Source of the DNA: an uncultured Prevotella sp.
GTDB lineage: Bacteria > Bacteroidota > Bacteroidia > Bacteroidales > Bacteroidaceae
Assembly (NCBI GenBank): GCA_900547085.1
Contig: URFI01000024.1
Location: 1 to 15,399, forward strand
Direction of reading: 5' to 3'
DNA length: 15,399 nt
Below, piece after piece: positions 1-6,550 of this stretch. Under the pieces are notes generated by a model. That model made no database searches and was not told the DNA's origin. It saw only the letters and a program-made list of their open reading frames with translations. Both the position numbers and the translations under genes were made by a program. The number at the start of each line of letters is the position of its first letter. Position 1 is the stretch's first letter.

Positions 1-28
1 GATTTGATTTGGCGTGGCCTCGCAACGC

Positions 29-109
29 AAACGCATTGAGTTTGGTGTCCAATCTCATTGACATTGCCGTGTAAAAGCATTGAGTTTGGCACCCAAAGTC
101 AATGCTTTT
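29..109 (+). repeat. Palindromic intergenic repeat, two modules (partial third copy of the family at 5921 and 12557)
   Basis: Two consecutive modules are visible. Module 1 (29-82) aligns along its length with 6096-6148 and with the reverse strand of 12740-12792, sharing the order GCAT, TTGGTG, CCAAT, TTGC and AAAAGCAT. Module 2 (73-109) is a near-perfect hairpin with 17-nt arms 73-89 and 93-109 (16 of 17 pairs) around a 3-nt centre, and it aligns with the stretch after module 1 in the other copies. The 3' block and 5' hairpin of the longer copies were not found here, so this copy is truncated, degenerate, or cut by the window edge. On the reverse strand the hairpin lies 36 nt past the DUF805 stop codon and ends in TTTT, so it could also end trmD-DUF805 transcripts. 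Function unknown. Confidence 0.6.
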
Positions 110-144
110 GCAGGGAATGTCGCATCTTGCTGATAAACAATATC

Positions 145-699
145 TTATGCTGTTGCTTCAAGATGCTGTTCGTTTGTCGTTTCTTCTTGGATGATGTATT
201 TAGGTGAGGGACCGTACTTATTAGGCTGGGGTTTCCCATCCAGCAGGCAAAGTACGAACGTTACCAGGCCTGTGACCATGACAACGATCAGCGAGATGAT
301 GAAGATGGGGTCGGTGAGCATGCCCATGCTGGCTTCTGGACTGGCATTGACACTCATCAATTCTTCGCCAATTCCTGTTCCATAAATATATAGTGTGTAG
401 ACAACTGTTGATGCATAGTTTGCGAAAACCCACCATTTGCTGGCATCACGGTCTTGCAATCGGCGCACGGTAATGGCAAGGGCAAGCGATAAGACAGCAA
501 GGTCACAGATGGCGGCAGCCAGTAGTGGCAGGAAAGCCTTACAGATATTGGTTAGGATGAAATAGCATACCATGTAGGCTAACATGAACCACCAGAAGTC
601 TGAACGACGTGTGCGGCCATGGAAGTCGAAAAGTCGTTTACATCCTTTTCTTACAGCTTCCGGAAATGAGGGTTGTGGTTTCTCAATAAGTTTAGTCAT
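145..699 (-). CDS. DUF805 family inner-membrane protein
   Basis: A 184-residue protein with DUF805 hallmarks in order: an N-terminal GRTRRSDFWWF segment (residues about 28-38), a central RRLQDRD motif (about 79-85) and a C-terminal DGKPQPNKYGPSPKY motif (about 154-168), matching the family pattern of GRxxRxxFW, RRLxD and NxYGPxP. Hydrophobic stretches at about 36-55, 58-77, 89-107 and 130-153 suggest four membrane helices. The tail (169-184) is polar and acidic. DUF805 proteins have no established biochemical role. It lies 33 nt downstream of trmD on the same strand with no visible promoter between, so co-transcription is likely. The ATG start at 699 immediately precedes the MTKLIEKP cytoplasmic leader typical of the family. 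Confidence 0.85.
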   Translation of the reverse strand: MTKLIEKPQPSFPEAVRKGCKRLFDFHGRTRRSDFWWFMLAYMVCYFILTNICKAFLPLLAAAICDLAVLSLALAITVRRLQDRDASKWWVFANYASTVVYTLYIYGTGIGEELMSVNASPEASMGMLTDPIFIISLIVVMVTGLVTFVLCLLDGKPQPNKYGPSPKYIIQEETTNEQHLEATA

Positions 700-732
700 A
701 GGTTTTAAAGGTAATATAGTTTTAATTGTTTG

Positions 733-1437
733 TCAATCATGTATTTGCGGATTGTGGGGCGTGTCTTCCAGCAGGTCGGGGCGCAGCCTGCGGGTACGTT
801 CCAGGGCTTGTTCCATTTCCCAGTTCTTGATTTTTGCCTCGTTACCGCTGAGCAATATCTCGGGAACCTTCCACCCTTTGTAGTCGGCCGGGCGCGTGTA
901 AATGGGGGCGGAGAGCATGTTGTCTTGGAACGAATCGCTCAGTGCGCTCTGCTCATCGCTGATTACTCCTGGGACAAGGCGTATGATGGCATCGGCCATC
1001 ACAGCCGCAGCCAGCTCGCCACCCGTTAAGACGTAGTCGCCAATGCTAATCTCACGAGTGATTAGATGGTCGCGAATGCGCTGGTCTATGCCTTTGTAGT
1101 GGCCGCAAAGAATGATGATGTTGCCCTTCATGGATAGGTCGTTGGCCACCTGTTGGTTGAACTGTTCACCGTCGGGTGATGTGAAAATTACCTCATCGTA
1201 TTCCCTTTCGGCCTTCAAGGCGGTGATACAGCGGTCAATAGGCTCACACTGCATCACCATACCGGCAAAGCCTCCGTACGGATAATCGTCCACGCGTCGC
1301 CACTTGTCGGTGGTGTAATCGCGCAAATGGTGTAGGTGTATCTCGGCTAATCCCTTCTTCTGTGCTCGCAATAGAATGGATTCGTTGACGAATCCCTCGA
1401 GCATTTCGGGCAAAACTGTAATGATGTCTATTCGCAT
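733..1437 (-). CDS. trmD: tRNA (guanine-N1-)-methyltransferase TrmD
   Basis: TrmD uses S-adenosylmethionine to methylate N1 of G37, next to the anticodon of tRNAs, and prevents +1 frameshifting. It is a SPOUT enzyme that binds cofactor in a trefoil knot and acts as a homodimer. The 234-residue product starts MRIDIITVLPEML and carries GHYKGIDQR (112-120), GDYVLTGGEL (133-142), RLVPGV (153-158), SDSF (167-170) and YTRP. R153 and D168 align with E. coli R154 and D169, the latter a catalytic residue in the family. The reading frame is open for 14 codons upstream to 1479, but that extension has no family resemblance and contains a promoter -7 element at 1445-1452, so the ATG at 1437 is preferred. 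DUF805 follows in the same direction. Confidence 0.97.
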   Translation of the reverse strand: MRIDIITVLPEMLEGFVNESILLRAQKKGLAEIHLHHLRDYTTDKWRRVDDYPYGGFAGMVMQCEPIDRCITALKAEREYDEVIFTSPDGEQFNQQVANDLSMKGNIIILCGHYKGIDQRIRDHLITREISIGDYVLTGGELAAAVMADAIIRLVPGVISDEQSALSDSFQDNMLSAPIYTRPADYKGWKVPEILLSGNEAKIKNWEMEQALERTRRLRPDLLEDTPHNPQIHD

Positions 1438-1444
1438 ATTGTGA

Positions 1445-1452
1445 CAAAAGTA
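1445..1452 (-). promoter_or_regulatory. Putative -7 element for trmD
   Basis: On the reverse strand this reads TACTTTTG, an exact match to the Bacteroidetes -7 consensus TAnnTTTG. It ends only 7 nt before the trmD ATG, so transcription would begin almost at the start codon and give a leaderless or nearly leaderless mRNA. No convincing -33 TTTG was found at the usual spacing. Confidence 0.5.
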
Positions 1453-1684
1453 AGAAAAAAGCATTAATGTTAATGACACTAATTCCTTAAATAATGTGAA
1501 ATAAGTGAATGATAGAAAGATTGAAAAGACGTGAAAAACGTTTTTTCTTCATGTGTTCCATGCGTGCGAACAACCCTTGATTGGAGGGATGGAATGGTGC
1601 ACAGAGGTAATCGTTTGCAGGTGTATTTGCAAACAAATGCTATGATTTGTGAAAAAATAGGGCATGAAACTCCATCGGTTTTCG

Positions 1685-1692
1685 TAACTTTG
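1685..1692 (+). promoter_or_regulatory. Putative -7 element for the DUF5020-like gene
   Basis: TAACTTTG matches TAnnTTTG exactly and is followed by GC. It ends 37 nt before the ATG at 1730. The nearest TTTG upstream (1646-1649) is too distant to be a normal -33 element. Confidence 0.55.
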
Positions 1693-1729
1693 CGGCCGAC
1701 AATATATCACAAAACACGATTTTATCGAT

Positions 1730-2470
1730 ATGAAAACAAAAATCATCACCATGCTTTTGGCGGGTCTAAGCCTGTCGGCAGTAGCGCAAAACGTACAGTT
1801 TCATTACGATTTAGGCCACAACATCTACAGCGAGTTGAGTGGGCGTCCGTCGGTAACAACAACCGTGGAAATGTTCAAAGCAGACAAGTGGGGGAGTACT
1901 TACATGTTTACTGACCTCGATTACCAGCGTGATGGCGTGGCAGGTGCTTATTGGGAGATATCCCGTGAGTTCAATCTGACGCCCAACAAGCAGTGGGCCG
2001 CACACGTTGAGTATAACGGTGGACTGTCTTCTGATGAGAAAACTTGGAACGCAACCCGCTTTCAGCATGCTGCATTGCTGGGTGGTGCGTGGAATTGGCA
2101 CAACGCCAATTTCTCCAAAACCTTCTCGGTTCAATTGTTGTATAAGCAGTTTTTCAGGAGTAAACATATGGGTGCGAAAGCTTTCAGCAGTGTGCAACTC
2201 ACGGAAGTGTGGGGCATTAACTTCGCCAACAACCTGATGTCGTTCAGCGGTTTTTGTGATCTTTGGTACAATTCGAATGTAAACGGTAATTTCATCTTTT
2301 TGTCTGAACCTCAGTTGTGGGTCAACCTTAATGCCATCAAGGGTTGGGAAGGGGTTAACCTGAGCATCGGTTCAGAGGTGGAACTCAGCAATAATTTCGT
2401 TTGGAATGATCATGGAAAAAACAATAAGTTCTATGCCATTCCAACTTTAGCCGCAAAGTGGACGTTCTAA
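1730..2470 (+). CDS. DUF5020-like outer-membrane beta-barrel protein
   Basis: A 246-residue secreted protein. Residues 1-19 form a Sec signal peptide (MKTKIITMLLAGLSLSAVA) with probable cleavage before or after Q20. The mature part is rich in alternating aromatic and polar residues with short turns and ends in a terminal Phe (AKWTF), as in outer-membrane barrels recognised by the BAM complex. The pattern of FHYDLGH near the N terminus, DLDYQRDGVAGAYWEISREF, and later WGINF and FSGFCDLWYN resembles the DUF5020 family of Bacteroidetes, which is distantly like the nucleoside channel Tsx. The transported substrate cannot be told from sequence. The gene is monocistronic, with its own -7 element at 1685, and converges on the ligase gene across the palindrome at 2482-2571. 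Family call by resemblance only. Confidence 0.75.
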   Translation: MKTKIITMLLAGLSLSAVAQNVQFHYDLGHNIYSELSGRPSVTTTVEMFKADKWGSTYMFTDLDYQRDGVAGAYWEISREFNLTPNKQWAAHVEYNGGLSSDEKTWNATRFQHAALLGGAWNWHNANFSKTFSVQLLYKQFFRSKHMGAKAFSSVQLTEVWGINFANNLMSFSGFCDLWYNSNVNGNFIFLSEPQLWVNLNAIKGWEGVNLSIGSEVELSNNFVWNDHGKNNKFYAIPTLAAKWTF

Positions 2471-2481
2471 CTGACATCCAT

Positions 2482-2571
2482 CATCCCGCAACATGCGTCC
2501 TGTTTGTGCTGGTTCATCAAAGTGTTTGACGTGATGAGTCCAGCTGTCAACGCGACGGATGTTGCGGGATG
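2482..2571. repeat. Large imperfect palindrome between convergent genes
   Basis: Arms 2482-2499 and 2554-2571 pair at 17 of 18 positions (GC-rich, one mismatch). Inside the 54-nt loop is a second, weaker stem (GCTGG...CCAGC with CATCA/TGATG pairs), so the whole 90 nt can fold into a long branched hairpin or cruciform. It fills the 114-nt gap between the stops of the DUF5020-like gene (+) and the ligase gene (-). Neither strand has a T run right after the stem: the A-rich tract at 2572-2583 lies on the wrong side for rightward transcripts. It is therefore not a textbook intrinsic terminator, though a role in ending or protecting both converging mRNAs is plausible. Confidence 0.6.
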
Positions 2572-2584
2572 AAAAAGAAAAAAC

Positions 2585-4558
2585 TCAGGTGAATTGTTCC
2601 CTGAATTGTTCTTCTGATATAATCTCTATCCCCAATTCTTTTGCTTTTTTATTCTTTCCGGAGGTAGAGTTCACATCATTATTAATAAGGTAGTTGGTCG
2701 ACTTGCTCACACTTCCTGTCACATGTCCGCCCTGACTCTCAATATAAGCCTTGAGCTCAGCGCGGTTTTTGTAGTGATGTACGTCGCCAGTAATGACGAA
2801 AGTGAGGCCTTCGCACCTCGCACCTGTAGGCTGTGTGGACGGCTGTTCAATGTTTAACGTCTTCAACAGGTCATCAACCACGTTTCTGTTTGCTTCCACT
2901 TGGAACCATTTCACAACCGATGCCGATGTTTCCGGACCAATTCCAGGGATGTTGGAAAATGCCTCTGGCGTGTCAGCCTCAATGGCTTTGCTAATGAGTT
3001 CGTGCAAAGAATAAGCGTCCAACAAACGCTTGCAAGCATCAACACCACACATGGGAATGGTCAAGGCATAGAGGAATTTGCGCGCTTCCACAGTCCTAGA
3101 CTTCTCAATGGAGCGCATCATGTTGCCCGCCGACTTGTTTCCAAATCCTTCCAATGACGCGATTTGTTGGGCATAATTGGGTAAACGGTAGATGTCAGCG
3201 TAGGTGTTGAGCCATCCTAAGTTGATGAATTTGGCCAACGTTTGCTCAGAAATGCCATCGATGTCCATGCCGTTTTTCGACACAAAGCGATTGAATTTCT
3301 TCAATTGTTTGGCCGGACAGGCCTCGTTGGTGCAGTGAAGGGTGCGCGTACCGCTTGCCTTGCTGATGTCAATGCGTGTTTGATGATGGCAAACGGGGCA
3401 TTCGTGTGGTATCTCCAACGCCCCAATGGTTTGCACAAGCTTAATCACTTTCGGGATAATCTTATTGGCCTTGATTACCGACAGCACGCTGCCGGGGCCG
3501 CCGATGCCCAACCTTTCGCACTCGCTGATGTTGCACAGCGATGCCTTTTTCACGGTTGTTCCCTCCAATTCTACCGGCTTGAACACCGCAACGGGTGAGA
3601 TGGTAGACGCTGCGCACGACCATTCAATGTACTCAAGTTCGGTGGTAGCCGCTTCATCTTGCCACTTAAAGGCCAGTCCGGCGCGTGTGGCATGATGCCC
3701 AGTGATAGAGCCTGTGGCGGCAAAGGCCGTGTCGTCGAACGTGATGACCAAGCCATCGACGGGAAAGGGACACTGGTTGTGGGTAACCAGACTGGTCCAT
3801 TGTTCAATGGCTTGGTTCACGTTGTGGATGGAAGGGTCGCTGATGCGTTCGTGTTTCACCACGTTGAAGCCCATTTCTCTAAGCCAATCCAAGCGTTCTC
3901 CCCAAGAGTTTATCGTCTCATCTGTGTGCACCAGCGTGAACGGAATCCACTGTATCTTGCGCCGTTTCACCTCTTCAACATCCTTCAACGTGAGCGATCC
4001 CGATGCGAGGTTGCGTGGGTTGGCGTAGGCTTCGTCTGCTTCCATGTTGAATACTTCAAAGTCTGCGTACGAAATCACAGCCTCTCCGCGAATCACCAGA
4101 TGCCCACTGTTCTTGATGGTAGCAGGAATTCCCTGGATGGCAGGAGCCAGATGGGTGATGTTGGTGCCGATGTGTCCGTTACCACGCGTTACCACTTTGG
4201 TGAGTTTCCCATCGTCATAAGTCACCACGAGGGTCAAACCGTCCAGCTTCCACGACAGCCATATCGGTCGTCCTTCAGCCCATTTTACCAGTTCTTCGGG
4301 CTTCTTGGTCTTCGCCAGTGACAGCATTGGAAACTCGTGTGCCTCTTTCTGTCCGGTGATTGTGCCGTCAGAAACATTCGTGGTGGGACTGTCTGGCAGC
4401 ACCATTCCACTTTCTTGTTCCAGTCGTTTCAGCTCATCGAACTTGGCATCCCATTCAAAGTCGGTCATCGACTCAGTGCGTCCGCTATAATAATTGTCTG
4501 ATGCACGGTTGAGCTCTTCAACCAACTGCTGCATCTTTTGCCGTAAATCGTTTGTCAT
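2585..4558 (-). CDS. ligA: NAD-dependent DNA ligase, divergent LigA paralogue
   Basis: A 657-residue protein with full LigA architecture, which seals nicks using NAD+. Domain Ia is recognisable (Y23, Y24, D33, W36, D37). The adenylation domain holds KLDG with nucleophile K104, TRGNGHIG (124-131), IRGEA with E159, ANPRN (179-183), VDGLVI (267-272) and FKW with K298. An OB fold follows, then a four-cysteine zinc finger (C387, C390, C409, C414), HhH repeats and a C-terminal BRCT domain (about 580-657). Compared from memory with E. coli LigA, residues matching E113, R208, R277 and K290 appear as S102, T190, H260 or N261, and T273, and the stretch before K104 is about 7-8 residues shorter. This points to a paralogue beside a housekeeping LigA encoded elsewhere. 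It starts 11 nt after the Nudix gene, in the same operon. Confidence 0.88.
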   Translation of the reverse strand: MTNDLRQKMQQLVEELNRASDNYYSGRTESMTDFEWDAKFDELKRLEQESGMVLPDSPTTNVSDGTITGQKEAHEFPMLSLAKTKKPEELVKWAEGRPIWLSWKLDGLTLVVTYDDGKLTKVVTRGNGHIGTNITHLAPAIQGIPATIKNSGHLVIRGEAVISYADFEVFNMEADEAYANPRNLASGSLTLKDVEEVKRRKIQWIPFTLVHTDETINSWGERLDWLREMGFNVVKHERISDPSIHNVNQAIEQWTSLVTHNQCPFPVDGLVITFDDTAFAATGSITGHHATRAGLAFKWQDEAATTELEYIEWSCAASTISPVAVFKPVELEGTTVKKASLCNISECERLGIGGPGSVLSVIKANKIIPKVIKLVQTIGALEIPHECPVCHHQTRIDISKASGTRTLHCTNEACPAKQLKKFNRFVSKNGMDIDGISEQTLAKFINLGWLNTYADIYRLPNYAQQIASLEGFGNKSAGNMMRSIEKSRTVEARKFLYALTIPMCGVDACKRLLDAYSLHELISKAIEADTPEAFSNIPGIGPETSASVVKWFQVEANRNVVDDLLKTLNIEQPSTQPTGARCEGLTFVITGDVHHYKNRAELKAYIESQGGHVTGSVSKSTNYLINNDVNSTSGKNKKAKELGIEIISEEQFREQFT

Positions 4559-4569
4559 CAGATTGAATT

Positions 4570-4962
4570 TTACTTGAGAATTTCTATCAGTTTTCTGTCA
4601 GCCTCCGTCCATTTCAGATCTTGCAACGCATCAATGGTGAGCCATTTGTAGTCCAAGTGTTCCAGCATCTTGAACTCTCCGTCGCCGCCTTTGCAAAGGT
4701 AAGCTGTGAGATGCATGTTGAAATCGGGATAGTGGAATTCCACTGTACCCACTTTTTTGCCCACAAATACATCCCAATCCATCTCTTCCTTGATTTCTCT
4801 CACCAATGCTTCGTGGTCAGATTCTCCCTCTTCTACCTTCCCACCAGGAAACTCCCAGTGTTCTGAAATGTACGCATAGTGCGAGCGTCCCCGCTGCATG
4901 CACAAGTATTTGTCGCCGTCTTTGATGATGGCAGCTACCACATGATATGTCTTTTCTTCCAT
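4570..4962 (-). CDS. Nudix (MutT/NudG-like) nucleoside triphosphate pyrophosphohydrolase
   Basis: A 130-residue single-domain Nudix hydrolase. The Nudix box spans about 41-63: G41, E47, R55-E56, E59-E60. The usual Gly near its end is D62, a mild departure; all the metal-binding glutamates are present. The N-terminal strand (VVAAIIKDGDKYLCMQRGR) and HWEFPGGKVEEGE resemble the MutT/NudG group, which hydrolyses oxidised or modified (d)NTPs to the monophosphate and pyrophosphate. The exact substrate cannot be assigned. The frame extends upstream to a TTG at 4989, but that codon falls inside the reverse-strand -7 element (4987-4994), and the ATG at 4962 is preceded by an AAGGAAAG-like ribosome-binding site, so 4962 is chosen. 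First gene of a two-gene operon with the ligase paralogue, 11 nt apart, suggesting a shared role in DNA or nucleotide repair. Confidence 0.88.
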   Translation of the reverse strand: MEEKTYHVVAAIIKDGDKYLCMQRGRSHYAYISEHWEFPGGKVEEGESDHEALVREIKEEMDWDVFVGKKVGTVEFHYPDFNMHLTAYLCKGGDGEFKMLEHLDYKWLTIDALQDLKWTEADRKLIEILK

Positions 4963-4986
4963 CTTTCCTTGGTTTTTATTTTGCTT

Positions 4987-4994
4987 CAAATGTA
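4987..4994 (-). promoter_or_regulatory. Putative -7 element for the Nudix-ligase operon
   Basis: On the reverse strand this reads TACATTTG, an exact TAnnTTTG match, 24 nt before the Nudix ATG at 4962. It faces away from the element at 5017-5024, so the two operons are divergently transcribed from a region of under 100 nt. Confidence 0.5.
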
Positions 4995-5016
4995 CAAATA
5001 ATTATTGATAATGTTG

Positions 5017-5024
5017 TACTTTTG
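5017..5024 (+). promoter_or_regulatory. Putative -7 element for the pantothenate kinase gene
   Basis: TACTTTTG followed by C matches TAnnTTTG exactly and ends 20 nt before the ATG at 5045. A clear -33 TTTG was not seen. The AT-rich 22 nt between this and the reverse-strand element may hold shared upstream contacts. Confidence 0.55.
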
Positions 5025-5044
5025 CAAAATATAACACAGTAATT

Positions 5045-5878
5045 ATGGCGATAGTAATAGGAATTGATGTAGGAATCAGTACGACAAAGATTGTGGGAAT
5101 TAATGATGATGGTACCGTGGTGGCCCCCATTCGCATCAAGGCTACCGACCCGGTGACCTCTCTCTATGGTGCGTTTGGCAAGTATTTGCACGACAACAAG
5201 ATTGCTCTTGGAGAGGTAGAGCAGGTGATGCTCACCGGAGTTGGTGCGGCTTACGTTGATGATCCCGTGTATGGATTGCCCACGGCCAAGGCAGAAGAGT
5301 TTATCTGCAATGGTCTTGGGGCACAATTTGAGACCGAGTTGGACGACATGATCGTTGTGAGTATGGGCACCGGAACCAGCCTTATCCAATGCTTAGGCGA
5401 TGACATTCGCCACATTGGGGGCATGGGATTGGGAGGCGGAACGCTCATCGGACTATCGCGCATCATGCTCAAGACCGACGATATCAAGCAGATTTCCATG
5501 CTGGCCATGCAAGGTGACGGTTCGAACATCGACGTGCGCATCGGCGACATCAGTCCCAATCCGCTGCCCAACCTACCCAAAACCGCCACTGCCTCACTCT
5601 TCGGCAACGCCAAGAGCAATGCCTCGCGCGAAGACATTGCACTGGGCATCATCACCATGGTGCTACAAACCATCGGAAGCAGCACCATCCTGGCTTCGTT
5701 AGGCTCGGGTATTAAGAACTTTGTCCTCATCGGCAACCTCACGCTTCTGCCGCAGTGTAAGTCCATATTCGGTGGCTTGGAGAAGTTGTATGGCGTGAAT
5801 TTTATCATTCCCAAGTACAGTGAATTCTGCACAGCCATTGGTGCTGCACTGTGTTTTATCGATAAAAAACGGAAATAA
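5045..5878 (+). CDS. coaW: Type II pantothenate kinase
   Basis: A 277-residue ASKHA-fold kinase that phosphorylates pantothenate with ATP, the first committed step of coenzyme A synthesis in the cytoplasm. Visible signatures are the phosphate-1 loop IGIDVGISTTKIVGI (5-19), the acidic AEEF segment with probable catalytic E85, SMGTGTSL (106-113), RHIGGMGLGGGT (122-133), a GDGSNIDVRIGDI segment (157-169), and the C-terminal adenosine motif IGNL plus CTAIGAAL (262-269). Order, spacing and length match the Staphylococcus aureus-type enzyme, a group generally insensitive to CoA feedback. It appears monocistronic, with a -7 element at 5017 and a repeat element starting 43 nt after the stop. The more distant BadF/BcrA-type ATPases share the fold but not the GGG and DGSNIDV pattern. 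Confidence 0.9.
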   Translation: MAIVIGIDVGISTTKIVGINDDGTVVAPIRIKATDPVTSLYGAFGKYLHDNKIALGEVEQVMLTGVGAAYVDDPVYGLPTAKAEEFICNGLGAQFETELDDMIVVSMGTGTSLIQCLGDDIRHIGGMGLGGGTLIGLSRIMLKTDDIKQISMLAMQGDGSNIDVRIGDISPNPLPNLPKTATASLFGNAKSNASREDIALGIITMVLQTIGSSTILASLGSGIKNFVLIGNLTLLPQCKSIFGGLEKLYGVNFIIPKYSEFCTAIGAALCFIDKKRK

Positions 5879-5920
5879 GACAGCTGCCTTATTCGTTGTC
5901 GGATAGAACATCAGGCTTGT

Positions 5921-6331
5921 TCATGGATGTAATTTTTCTTGACAACAAGCCTTCTTATTTTGGGCGTATTTGCGAACAAAGCTGACACTGGGCGCAAATA
6001 CGCCAAATATGAGTGATTTTTGTATGTTGTTGATATAAAAAGAATTACATCTATACGCAATCCTTATCCCACCACTTTTCACGCATTTTTTAGCCAAAAG
6101 CATAGCTCTTGGTGCCCAATTCACATGACTTTGCAGCGCAAAAGCATGTGGATAGGCCGCCAAAGTGCTGCATTTTGTGGTGAAAAATCATTGTTTTTGC
6201 GCAAAAACTCGATATTTCTATCCAAACTACTCCTTGTTTGCATCCTTCCTGCCTATTGATTTTTTCTAGATTGAAAGATTTGAAGAGCCGTTTTAGGGGC
6301 GTTTATTAGACAAAAAACTTAACATCTTGCG
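5921..6331 (+). repeat. Intergenic repeat element, copy 1 (about 411 nt)
   Basis: This stretch aligns end to end with the reverse complement of 12557-12967, which is the same length. The match starts with TCATGGATGT and TTCTTGACAA, continues through a hairpin (5963-6004), a poorly conserved middle, paired palindromic modules (6096-6185), a perfect 36-nt block (6250-6285), and a weaker tail to 6331. A hand count over the 53-nt module 1 gives 36 matches. No plausible ORF spans it. It starts 43 nt after the coaW stop and makes up most of the 672-nt gap before the efflux operon. The remaining part, 6332-6519, is AT-rich with nothing else recognised. It could be a non-autonomous mobile element, a structured RNA, or a 3' processing or termination element. 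Confidence 0.7.
5963..6004 (+). repeat. Hairpin at the 5' end of repeat copy 1
   Basis: Arms 5963-5974 and 5993-6004 are perfect 12-nt complements around an 18-nt loop. Pairing can extend outward across a 2-nt bulge (5961-5962) to about 5952/6013. The equivalent hairpin in copy 2 is 12872-12938. No T run follows directly. Confidence 0.7.
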
Positions 6332-6519
6332 TTGTGACAAAGTGCTGACCCGCTTCATCTGGTTCAGTCTATAAAACGCTGTGTTCGCACTCAATAAAAT
6401 TATAAAGAGCGCCATCAGGATATCGATTAATTCTAATTTTAACCTTTTTATCTTATACTATCGTACAAAAAGGACATATTTAAAGCATAAACGGTAAGCA
6501 CAATTACAGCAAAATATTG

Positions 6520-6527
6520 TATTTTTG
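6520..6527 (+). promoter_or_regulatory. Putative -7 element for the efflux operon
   Basis: TATTTTTG followed by C matches TAnnTTTG and ends 23 nt before the ATG at 6551. It lies inside the pair of inverted repeat elements, so the operon appears to carry its own promoter. No regulator gene is adjacent. Confidence 0.55.
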
Positions 6528-6550
6528 CAAACATAACTAACACAAAGTAT

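Noticed and set aside
1613..1634. Seven-nt dyad (GTTTGCA with TGCAAAC) upstream of the DUF5020-like promoter as an operator
   Set aside because: Short enough to arise by chance in AT-rich sequence, 50 nt from the -7 element, and no repeat of it elsewhere.
1531..1914. 127-codon ORF overlapping the start of the DUF5020-like gene
   Set aside because: Runs through the promoter region and in another frame of a clear signal-peptide gene; no domain.
2482..2571. Integron attC site
   Set aside because: Size and imperfect pairing fit, but the required RYYYAAC and GTTRRRY core boxes are not in place and no cassette or integrase is nearby.
3659..4321. 220-codon rightward ORF inside the ligase gene
   Set aside because: Shadow of the ligase coding frame on the opposite strand; no family resemblance and no promoter.
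6020..6259. 79-codon ORF within repeat copy 1
   Set aside because: The matching stretch in copy 2 does not preserve the frame, and the sequence conservation follows palindromes rather than codons.
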